A DNA stretch of 64,000 bases from contig NZ_CP018624.1 in assembly GCF_002327185.1 (NCBI RefSeq), positions 2,118,660 through 2,182,659 on the forward strand. The letters run 5' to 3'. A program made the position numbers and the translations under genes. The stretch comes from Clostridium chauvoei (lineage in GTDB: Bacteria; Bacillota; Clostridia; Clostridiales; Clostridiaceae). How positions within the stretch are numbered: position 1 is the stretch's first letter; every line of letters begins with the position of its first letter. Below, one piece after another: positions 38,700-45,697 of this stretch. Under the pieces are notes generated by a model, which ran no database searches, had not been told where the DNA came from, and saw only the letters and a program-made list of their open reading frames with translations.

Positions 38700-39362
38700 T
38701 TAACATGCATTATCATCTCCAAATAATACAAAAAATGTTTTAAATATAAGCTTTATATCTAATAAAAGACATCTCGTTTCCACATATTTAATGTCTAGCT
38801 TCATCCAATCTTCAAAATCAATATTATTTCTTCCTGATACTTGCCAGTAGCATGTAAGCCCTGGTTTTACTTCTAATCTTTTCATCATCCAAGGTTCAAA
38901 CTCTTTTACTTCTTGTGGAAGGCTTGGTCTAGGTCCTACTAAACTCATTTCTCCCTTTAGGATATTGATTAATTGTGGTAATTCATCTATGCTTGTTTTC
39001 CTTATAAACTTTCCTATCTTAGTAATTCTAGGATCATTTTTCATCTTAAACATTGGACCTGACATTTCATTTTGCTCTGCAAGTTTCTTTTTAAGTTCTT
39101 CTGCATTTACAACCATTGATCTAAACTTGTACATATTGAATTCTTTACCATTTAAACCAACTCTTTTTTGTGAAAATATTATAGGTCCTTTTGATTCTAA
39201 CTTTATTAAAGTAGCTATTACTATTAAAATTGGGCTAAGTAAAATCAAACCACTTAAAGAAGCAATTATATCTAGTCCCCTTTTAGATGCTTCATATAAA
39301 TATCTTCTCTCTTTAATATTTTGAAGCACTATCTTATCCTCCTTAAGATTTAGCCTTTCCAA
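38700..39362 (-). CDS. Initiating undecaprenyl-phosphate sugar phosphotransferase (locus 2)
   Basis: 220 residues, TTG start behind GAGGAAAT. Same architecture as 3683-4345: N-terminal membrane helix, then KFRSMVVNAEE, SIDELPQLINILKGE, MSLVGPRP and CYWQVSGRN. From about 38800 to 39160 the DNA is almost identical to locus 1, whereas the N-terminal and extreme C-terminal codons differ. Starts the lipid-linked repeat unit of locus 2. Confidence 0.92.
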   Translation of the reverse strand: MERLNLKEDKIVLQNIKERRYLYEASKRGLDIIASLSGLILLSPILIVIATLIKLESKGPIIFSQKRVGLNGKEFNMYKFRSMVVNAEELKKKLAEQNEMSGPMFKMKNDPRITKIGKFIRKTSIDELPQLINILKGEMSLVGPRPSLPQEVKEFEPWMMKRLEVKPGLTCYWQVSGRNNIDFEDWMKLDIKYVETRCLLLDIKLIFKTFFVLFGDDNAC

Positions 39363-39401
39363 ATTTCCTCACTCCCTCCCTAGTAATTAAAATATTTTTT
39401 A

Positions 39402-40175
39402 TTATTTCCTAAAAATTCCAAATAAGCCTTTTTTCTTAGGCTTTATTTGTTCTCCGAAAAATTCTACTTCTTCATTATTTAATAATTTTTCCCCATTGTT
39501 CCTTAATGCTCTTAAATAAGAATCATCTATTTTTTTTATTATTTTTATTCCTTCACTTATATCCGTATTTCTCTTTTCGTCTCTATGAGCATCTGAACCT
39601 ATAAAGCTATATATTTTATTTTCAAGAAAAGTTTCTGCTAATTTTTTAACATCTTTACCAAACTTACCTTCTATACTTCCTGAATTAAGTTGAAATAAAT
39701 ATCCTTCTCTTATGAACCTATTTATCAATCTAGGTTCTCTTATAAATTTTATATATCTTTCAGGATGTGCTATTACTGGCACTATCCCTTTTATTTGAAG
39801 TTCATATAAATTATCTAATATTTCTGTTGTTGAAAAATCTCTAATTGGAAATTCTATCAACATATATCTAGAACCATTTATTGTCCCTATTAAACCTTCG
39901 TTATAATAATCCAGAATTTTTTCTGTATAATATACTTCTTGCCCTAAATATATTGATAGGTTTATATTATTTTTTTCAGCTAATTCCTTAATTTTCTTTA
40001 AGTTGTTTTTTAATTCCCCTTGTGCAATTTCATAATGTCCCCTTAAAAAATGTGGTGTGGCAACTATTTTACTAGTGCCACATTTAACAGCTTGTCTTAG
40101 CATATTCAAAGTCATCTCTTCTGACTTTGACCCATCATCTACTCCCCATAAAATATGTGAATGTATATCTACCAT
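39402..40175 (-). CDS. cpsB: Capsule tyrosine-protein phosphatase, PHP family (locus 2)
   Basis: 257 residues. MVDIHSHILWGVDDGSKSEE, IVATPHFLRGHYE, VIAHPERY and IGSDAHRDEKR supply the metal ligands. It counteracts the CpsD kinase encoded 3 bases upstream. Clear paralogue of 4384-5160 with the same basic tail (KPKKKGLFGIFRK). Confidence 0.92.
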   Translation of the reverse strand: MVDIHSHILWGVDDGSKSEEMTLNMLRQAVKCGTSKIVATPHFLRGHYEIAQGELKNNLKKIKELAEKNNINLSIYLGQEVYYTEKILDYYNEGLIGTINGSRYMLIEFPIRDFSTTEILDNLYELQIKGIVPVIAHPERYIKFIREPRLINRFIREGYLFQLNSGSIEGKFGKDVKKLAETFLENKIYSFIGSDAHRDEKRNTDISEGIKIIKKIDDSYLRALRNNGEKLLNNEEVEFFGEQIKPKKKGLFGIFRK

Positions 40176-40178
40176 ATA

Positions 40179-40832
40179 TTATCCTTCTCCGTAGTAATAA
40201 TAGTACTTATTATGGCTAGCATCTACCCCGTTTAGAACTGTACCAATTATGTTAGCATTTACTTTTTTTAATAAGTTTACTGCGTTATGTACTGAATCTC
40301 TCTTAGTTTTTTCAGATCTGATAACAAGAATTGTTCCATCTGCTTTTGTTGATAAAATTTGTGAATCTGTTACGGCTTGTACTGGTGGAGTATCTAAGAT
40401 TATATAATCAAATTGCTTTTTTAATTCTTCTAGTAGTGCTGTCATAGCTTTTGAGTTTAACATTTCTGATGGGTTTGGCGGTATTTTTCCTGCGGTTAAT
40501 ATTATTAAGTTATCTCCGTGCTTTTGTGCTGCTGCATATAACTTTTCTTTTCCTATTAATACATCTGATAAACCTATTACATTAGATATCTTAAATTTTC
40601 TATGTACTGACGGTTTTCTTAAATCACAATCTATTAATATTACTTTTTTATCACCTTGAGCTAAGGATATTGCAAGATTTCCTGATGTAGTTGATTTACC
40701 TTCTCCTGGTTCTGAGCTAGTTACAACTATTACTTTATATTCCTTATCAAAAGATGAATATTGTAAATTGGTTCTTAAAGTTCTATAGCTTTCTGCTGCT
40801 ATAGATTTAGGATCTTTTTCTACTATAAACAT
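40179..40832 (-). CDS. cpsD: Capsule BY-kinase CpsD/CapB (locus 2)
   Basis: 217 residues. Walker A SSEPGEGKSTT (Lys46), A' VILIDCDLRKPSVH, B DYIILDTPP, and C-terminal tyrosines HNKYYYYYGEG. Partners are the two CpsC-like proteins just upstream. Same length as the locus 1 kinase and clearly homologous. Confidence 0.94.
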   Translation of the reverse strand: MFIVEKDPKSIAAESYRTLRTNLQYSSFDKEYKVIVVTSSEPGEGKSTTSGNLAISLAQGDKKVILIDCDLRKPSVHRKFKISNVIGLSDVLIGKEKLYAAAQKHGDNLIILTAGKIPPNPSEMLNSKAMTALLEELKKQFDYIILDTPPVQAVTDSQILSTKADGTILVIRSEKTKRDSVHNAVNLLKKVNANIIGTVLNGVDASHNKYYYYYGEG

Positions 40833-40844
40833 AAACTCTCTCCT

Positions 40845-41522
40845 TTACTTTCTATCTATATTTGGAATAACTCCAATTACAGGTACCCCTAGTTCTTTTT
40901 CTAACTGTTCTTTATTTTTAAAAGTATTGTCTAAGAATTCTAATAAGAAACATAAACCTATACCTACTAAAAATCCTAGTGCAAAAGCTATTATTATGTT
41001 CATTTTTTTATTTGGGCTTATTGGTTTTTCAGGTAGTTCTACCTTTTCTATTACTTTTGTATTTCCATTTGGAACTAAATCTTTAGAAGTATTAATAAAT
41101 TCCTTTGTAATAGCTTCTATAACATCTCTTGTTTCTTCTTTATCTTTTCCTTTAAATTTTATTTGAAGAATTTGTGTATCTGCTACAGGTAGTACTATTA
41201 AATTTTGTAGTATAGTATCTTCCTTTAAATTTAAGCTACTATTTTTTAAAGCTCTTCCTATAAGGTCTTTGGTCTTTATAGCTTCAGAGTATGTTTTCAT
41301 AAGCTTTTGATACATAGCTACATCGCTTTGATCATAGTTTTGATTTTCTCCCTCTTCCTTACCTATAAATATCTTCGTGTTAGCCTCATACCTTGGCTTT
41401 ATTATAAAAAAACTTATAATTCCTGATAAAAGTGTAGCTACTATTGTACATAAAATTACTAACTTCCATCTTTTTTTAATTGCTTGAAATAATTCTTCAA
41501 TACTTATAACTCTTTCTTCCAA
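40845..41522 (-). CDS. cpsC: Capsule chain-length regulator CpsC/CapA, second copy (locus 2)
   Basis: 225 residues from a TTG start behind GGAGGATAACA. Wzz fold: helix at ~20-42, PISPNKKMN ahead of a second helix at ~170-192, and tail LEKELGVPVIGVIPN. Directly after another CpsC-like gene (41557-42237) and ahead of cpsD. Two adjacent co-polymerases in one operon is unusual; they could form mixed rings or give alternative kinase activators. Confidence 0.92.
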   Translation of the reverse strand: MEERVISIEELFQAIKKRWKLVILCTIVATLLSGIISFFIIKPRYEANTKIFIGKEEGENQNYDQSDVAMYQKLMKTYSEAIKTKDLIGRALKNSSLNLKEDTILQNLIVLPVADTQILQIKFKGKDKEETRDVIEAITKEFINTSKDLVPNGNTKVIEKVELPEKPISPNKKMNIIIAFALGFLVGIGLCFLLEFLDNTFKNKEQLEKELGVPVIGVIPNIDRK

Positions 41523-41556
41523 TGTTATCCTCCATTATGTTTTATTTAGAATCAAT

Positions 41557-42237
41557 CTATCTCTCCAAAGAATTAATATCTAGTATAACTCCAATTACAG
41601 GTAAACCTAATTCTTTTTCTATTTCCTCTTTACCTCTAAATGAATTGTTCATAAATTCTTTTAATAAAACTATTCCGGCACCTAACCCTAAGCTTAAAAC
41701 AATAGATAATCCTATATTTAAAACTTTATTAGGGCTTACTGGTTTTTTAGGAATTTGTGCACTTTCTAAAACTTGTATATTACCTTTTTGAACTATATCC
41801 TCTGATAATTTAATAAATTCATCTTTAATAGAGTTTATTAAATTATATCCATCAGTAGGTGATGTGCTTTTATACTTTATTTCTAGTATTTGTGTATCTG
41901 CTACTGGAACTATTGTTAAGTTATTAAGAACCTCTGCTGGCTTTATATCTATATTTGCTTTTTTTATTGCAGCATTTGCTAAATCCTTAGTCTTAATAAC
42001 TTCTGAATAAGTCTTAAGTAACTTTTGATACATATGTACTTCACTTTCGTTATATCCCTCTTTTTTAGTTTCCTCTTTTCCTATAAATAATTTAACCTGT
42101 GTTTCATATGTAGGTTTAATTAAAAAGAAAGTTGTGGTTGAGGATATTAATGTAATAGTTAGTACTGTTATAACTATTGTTTTCCATCCTCTTCTTATAG
42201 CTGTCAATATTCGTTGAAAATTTACGTCTTTTTCCAT
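41557..42237 (-). CDS. cpsC: Capsule chain-length regulator CpsC/CapA, first copy (locus 2)
   Basis: 226 residues. Helix at ~17-38, PVSPNKVLN before the second helix at ~170-190, tail EIEKELGLPVIGVILDINS. More like the locus 1 CpsC (shared ETQVKLFIGKEETKKEGYN-type segment) than like its neighbour at 40845-41522. First gene of the locus 2 operon, RBS GAGGGGAAA. Confidence 0.92.
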   Translation of the reverse strand: MEKDVNFQRILTAIRRGWKTIVITVLTITLISSTTTFFLIKPTYETQVKLFIGKEETKKEGYNESEVHMYQKLLKTYSEVIKTKDLANAAIKKANIDIKPAEVLNNLTIVPVADTQILEIKYKSTSPTDGYNLINSIKDEFIKLSEDIVQKGNIQVLESAQIPKKPVSPNKVLNIGLSIVLSLGLGAGIVLLKEFMNNSFRGKEEIEKELGLPVIGVILDINSLER

Positions 42238-42620
42238 TTTCCCCTCACTTATCCCCTTTTTCTTTCATAAGCATAAAAATTATATCATATTTTTTATTTT
42301 ATTAAAAATAAAAATTCAAATTATGAATTTTAAAATTTTTATTTTTTCACTTTCGTATGCTTATTTGAAATTTTTTATTTAATATGATTAAATTCAAGAT
42401 TATAATATCATTTTTAGCTTATCTTTTCAATTGCCTCAATTCTTTTTTATTGCATTAATTGTAAATTTTTTGTAATTATCTTTGTCGATTTTTCTTTTAC
42501 GATTTTGTAATCATAATTCATAAAACTTTAATTTTTTTAATAAATTTTCAATATTTACGCTTATAGCTCCTACATATTTTTTAATATTTCATATGAAAAA
42601 TTATCTAAATTCACGCAAAA
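42238..42620. promoter_or_regulatory. 380-bp upstream region of capsule locus 2
   Basis: No gene. The minus-strand TATAAT at 42284-42279 with a weak TTTAAT at 42306-42301 (spacing 16) is a candidate promoter. TGTCGATTTTT at 42483-42493 followed by ACGATTTTG mirrors the locus 1 region (TGTCGATTTTTTTGTTATGATTTTC at 6785), both about 250 bases upstream of the first codon. An imperfect A/T palindrome lies around 42302-42346. Confidence 0.45.
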
Positions 42621-42656
42621 AAGGGATTTGAGTGTAAATGTTTACTCAAATCCCTT
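42621..42656. terminator. Terminator of the UviA-like sigma gene
   Basis: Stem AAGGGATTTGAGT / ACTCAAATCCCTT, 13 bp, loop 10, with T-runs on both sides, so it could work in both directions. On the minus strand it follows the sigma factor gene by 10 bases. Confidence 0.85.
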
Positions 42657-42666
42657 GTTTTTTTGA

Positions 42667-43194
42667 TTATTTTATATTTTCACGTAAAACCCTTGTAACT
42701 CTTTGTTTTAACTTATATGCATCTATATATGACATTTTTCTAATATCTGCATAACGAGTTAATGGTTTCTCATTTAGGAAAACTATTTTAAATAGAAGTT
42801 TCTCTTCATACGATAGATTTTTTACTATCTTTATTAGTATTTTAATAAGATCTTTTTCTAATATCTCTTCTTCTATACTAGCCCTATTTTCTGCCACTTC
42901 TACCATAACAACTTTTTCATACTTTTCCTTAACATTTCTCCTTCTTTTTAAATCTATCATTTGATTTTGTATAGATTTTTTTATATATCCTAAAAGCTTA
43001 TCCCCTCTATTTATATCAATTTTTTCTATAACATTAAGTATAACCATAACACAAATTTGTTCTATATCTTCCTTATCATAATCTATTAATTCAACTGACC
43101 TGTAAGTTTTAATTATAAGTGGTTTACACGCCATTATAATTAACTCTTTTGCTTTTTTATCGCCTAACTTTGCTCTCTTTAATAAATCCCTCAT
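42667..43194 (-). CDS. UviA/TcdR-like RNA polymerase sigma factor, SOS-controlled
   Basis: 175 residues. MRDLLKRAKLGDKKAKELII at the N-terminus, a region 2-like segment (DYDKEDIEQICVMVILNVIE) and a C-terminal helix-turn-helix-like part (SYIDAYKLKQRVTRVLRENI) fit small sigma-70 relatives such as UviA, TcdR and BotR. The promoter carries a perfect LexA core GAAC-N4-GTTC at 43223-43234 next to TACAAT. UviA of C. perfringens is UV-induced and directs bacteriocin genes; the target here is unknown. Monocistronic between two terminators. Confidence 0.75.
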   Translation of the reverse strand: MRDLLKRAKLGDKKAKELIIMACKPLIIKTYRSVELIDYDKEDIEQICVMVILNVIEKIDINRGDKLLGYIKKSIQNQMIDLKRRRNVKEKYEKVVMVEVAENRASIEEEILEKDLIKILIKIVKNLSYEEKLLFKIVFLNEKPLTRYADIRKMSYIDAYKLKQRVTRVLRENIK

Positions 43195-43216
43195 TTTCCA
43201 ACCTTCCTTTATCTTA

Positions 43217-43240
43217 TTTAAAGAACAGACGTTCTTTAAA
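43217..43240. promoter_or_regulatory. LexA (SOS) box in the sigma factor promoter
   Basis: TTTAAAGAAC-AGAC-GTTCTTTAAA, perfect 10-bp arms, containing GAACAGACGTTC that matches the Gram-positive LexA consensus GAACN4GTTC. It sits just downstream of the minus-strand TACAAT (-10), so LexA would block initiation until DNA damage. Confidence 0.8.
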
Positions 43241-43325
43241 TATATTGTATCAAATTTTTATGCTTTTTGTATTATTTTTTCTATATTTTACAATTTATTC
43301 ATTTATAAGTTTCTATAAAGCAAAA

Positions 43326-43361
43326 AAAGATATCTACAACTTAATAGTCATAGATATCTTT
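43326..43361 (-). terminator. Terminator of the DUF1659-DUF2922 pair
   Basis: AAAGATATCT / AGATATCTTT, 10-bp perfect stem with a 16-base loop, followed on the minus strand by a T-run. Confidence 0.85.
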
Positions 43362-43376
43362 ATAACTGAATTATAC

Positions 43377-43601
43377 TTAAACTAAGTTAACTTCTGTAAC
43401 TTCTTTAACTATAACTTCAGCCTTTTCTTTAGATGCTAAAGCTCCATATTCTGTTTCAATAACATTGTTTGCTACTATATTATCCATTAAAGCATTGATG
43501 TTATCTTCATTTATTTCAGGATTAACATCTCTTACAGATAATTTAAAAGTTTTTTCTACTGGATCTTTAAACGACATTACTATAGTAGTTGTTGTAGCCA
43601 T
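43377..43601 (-). CDS. DUF2922 small protein
   Basis: 74 residues, MATTTTIVMSFKDPVEKTFK start and DVNPEINEDNINALMDNIV, matching the DUF2922 family. These are small cytoplasmic proteins of unknown function that almost always pair with DUF1659. Second gene of a two-gene operon, 36 bases after DUF1659, strong RBS (AAAGGAGGGG). Confidence 0.85.
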   Translation of the reverse strand: MATTTTIVMSFKDPVEKTFKLSVRDVNPEINEDNINALMDNIVANNVIETEYGALASKEKAEVIVKEVTEVNLV

Positions 43602-43637
43602 ACCCTTCCCCTCCTTTCTTTATTTTTTTACTTAAAG

Positions 43638-43850
43638 CTATATCCCTTTTGAGATTTTAAAGATTTGTTCTTTTCTTACTGTCTCAACGCTATGAGCTAG
43701 TAATTTTTCAATGCCATCAGATAGTTCAACTAATTGGTCATCAGTAGCTGATTCTGCAATGTTCTTAAAGCTTTGAGTCTTTGTTTTCTTTTCTCCAACA
43801 AGATAACTAAGCTTTAATGAGTTTTTTACTAATTCTGAAGTAGCTGCCAT
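43638..43850 (-). CDS. DUF1659 small protein
   Basis: 70 residues if started at the ATG at 43850, which has an ideal RBS (AGGAGGTGATA); an upstream in-frame ATG at 43922 lacks one. MAATSELVKNSLKLSYLVGE and TKTQSFKNIAESATDDQLVE fit DUF1659. Function unknown. Transcribed divergently from the second sigma-like gene across the 43975-44021 palindrome. Confidence 0.85.
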   Translation of the reverse strand: MAATSELVKNSLKLSYLVGEKKTKTQSFKNIAESATDDQLVELSDGIEKLLAHSVETVRKEQIFKISKGI

Positions 43851-43974
43851 ATTATCACCTCCTATACTTAATAAATATGCAGCTTTTGATTTTTTTGAGG
43901 GATTTTTATAAAAATTTTTCAAAATTTTTTTCGTATTTTTTTACTATTTTTCTTAAAACCTCCTACCAAGTGCG

Positions 43975-44021
43975 TATTTATTATATAGAGAGTCTTTTTT
44001 AGACTCTACATATAATAAATA
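43975..44021. promoter_or_regulatory. Long palindrome in the divergent promoter of DUF1659 and a sigma-like gene
   Basis: 21-bp arms (TATTTATTATATAGAGAGTCT and its near-complement, 2 mismatches) around TTTTT. Each arm contains an outward-facing TATAAT (44011-44016 plus; 43986-43981 minus), and AGAGTCT-N5-AGACTCT lies at the centre. The arrangement suggests symmetrical divergent promoters sharing one regulator site. No consensus -35 is present for either, so a special sigma factor or activator may be needed. Confidence 0.6.
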
Positions 44022-44037
44022 AAGGGGTGCTTGATTT

Positions 44038-44622
44038 ATGGATTTTTTAGAATTATTAATTCTTGCTAAGAAGGGAAATAAAATTGCAATGGAGGCAATA
44101 ATAAAGTTATATCGTAATTTAATACTTAAAGAATCTAGAAGAGTTCATTTAAATGATTATACTTTAGATGATATTATTCAAATTGGAAATCTTAATATAA
44201 TTAATGCAATTAATAAATTTAATTTAGATAAAGATATAGAAAGCTTTCCTTCCTATGTCTTTTGGGCTATACGTAATGGCTATGGTTATCTTTATAGAAG
44301 GGAAGCTAATAATAATAATGTATCTATAAGTTTAAATAGTGTTTCTGATGAAGGTTCTGAACTTTGTGATTTATTACCCTCTTGTGATGATGTTGAAAAT
44401 GATTTTATATCTAGAAATGATTTATTAAATTTAAGTTTAGCCTTATGTGAGCTTGACCCTCAAGAGCTTGAATTAATAACTTTTCTTTATTTAGGTGATA
44501 AGAAAAACACATTAACTAATTATTGTAAAGAAACCTCTAAGGATTACTATAATTGTACTTGTATTAAAAAACGTAGTTTAGAAAAACTTAAGAACTTCCT
44601 TTCATCAAAATTATCTGAATAA
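44038..44622 (+). CDS. UviA/TcdR-like sigma factor-related protein
   Basis: 194 residues. MDFLELLILAKKGNKIAMEA, YTLDDIIQIGNLNIINAINK and FPSYVFWAIRNGYGYLYRRE follow sigma-70 region 2. The C-terminal LSLALCELDPQELELITFLY with CTCIKKRSLEKLKNFL is like region 4. Weakly similar to the SOS-controlled one at 42667-43194. Probably positively controls its neighbourhood, perhaps the divergent DUF1659-DUF2922 operon; inference from the shared palindrome. Confidence 0.7.
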   Translation: MDFLELLILAKKGNKIAMEAIIKLYRNLILKESRRVHLNDYTLDDIIQIGNLNIINAINKFNLDKDIESFPSYVFWAIRNGYGYLYRREANNNNVSISLNSVSDEGSELCDLLPSCDDVENDFISRNDLLNLSLALCELDPQELELITFLYLGDKKNTLTNYCKETSKDYYNCTCIKKRSLEKLKNFLSSKLSE

Positions 44623-44769
44623 ATTTTTTAAATTCTACGTTCTTTTGTTATAATATAAATTAGATAATATTGTTAATAGAAACTTTATATATGACTTTTG
44701 TCTATATGTTGTTTTATAAATTAAATTACTACATTTTGAAAGATATGATATTTTAGGGAGGATATTTTT

Positions 44770-45603
44770 ATGAGTAAATATAAATTAGTCTGTATAGATA
44801 TGGATGGAACTCTACTTGATGATGATCATAGAGTTAGTGATGAAAATAAATTAGCTCTTAAAGAAGCTAATGACAAAGGAGTAAAAATTGCAATTACTAC
44901 TGGTAGAATTTTTTGTTCGGCTAAGTTCTACTCTGATATGATAGGTGTAGATGCACCAATAATAGCTTCTAATGGTGCTTATGTAAGAGAAAAATCTTCA
45001 AATGAACCTATTTTTGCAAACCCTTTATCCTCAGATATTTTACATGAAGTATATGACATAATAAAACATTATGGACTTCACACCAATTTTAATACTTTTG
45101 ATACTGTTTTAAGAGAAACTGAAGTACCTTTTAATCATGCTTATGCTAAGATGAATAGAGTTCTTCCAGATGATCAAAAAATTAAATTTGTTATAGAAAA
45201 AGACTTAACTAATGCTATAAATAGATTTGATGGACAAATTCTAAAAGCTATTACTATTGAAGAAAATTATGTGGATAAACTTTTTAAAGCTAAGGAAGAA
45301 CTTAAAAATAAATTTAAAAATGACCTTCATATAGTTAGTTCAAGTCCTTATAACTTCGAATTAATGTTAGGAACATCTTCAAAAGGTAATGCTGTATCAA
45401 AGTTAGCTGAAAGCTTTAACCTTTCACCAGAGAATGTAATTTGTATAGGTGACTCTGAAAATGACTTATCAATGATAAAATATGCAGGTCTTGGTGTAGC
45501 AATGGGTAATGGCCTCGATATGGTAAAAAAAGAAGCCAATTATATAACTGATACTAATTTAAATAGTGGAGTTGCTAAGGTAATAAGAAAATTCGTACTT
45601 TAA
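44770..45603 (+). CDS. Cof-type HAD hydrolase (sugar/FMN phosphatase family)
   Basis: 277 residues. KLVCIDMDGTLLDDDHRVSD holds the catalytic Asp pair; TTGR, KG.AV (SSKGNAVSKLAE) and CIGDSENDLSMIKYAGLGVA are HAD motifs II-IV; the C2B cap identifies the Cof subfamily. Cytoplasmic phosphatase for sugar phosphates or similar. Monocistronic, RBS AGGGAGG. Unrelated in role to its neighbours. Confidence 0.93.
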   Translation: MSKYKLVCIDMDGTLLDDDHRVSDENKLALKEANDKGVKIAITTGRIFCSAKFYSDMIGVDAPIIASNGAYVREKSSNEPIFANPLSSDILHEVYDIIKHYGLHTNFNTFDTVLRETEVPFNHAYAKMNRVLPDDQKIKFVIEKDLTNAINRFDGQILKAITIEENYVDKLFKAKEELKNKFKNDLHIVSSSPYNFELMLGTSSKGNAVSKLAESFNLSPENVICIGDSENDLSMIKYAGLGVAMGNGLDMVKKEANYITDTNLNSGVAKVIRKFVL

Positions 45604-45621
45604 AATTATTATTATAATAAG

Positions 45622-45682
45622 AAAAAAATCCGTTTGTATAAAAGAATGTTTTAACACATCTAAAATACATACGGATTTTTTA
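45622..45682. terminator. Bidirectional terminator between the HAD gene and the cell-wall hydrolase
   Basis: AAAAATCCGTTTGTAT / ATACATACGGATTTTT with one mismatch and a ~27-base loop; A-run before, T-run after. Confidence 0.75.
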
Positions 45683-45697
45683 TATTATCTTTTTAGA

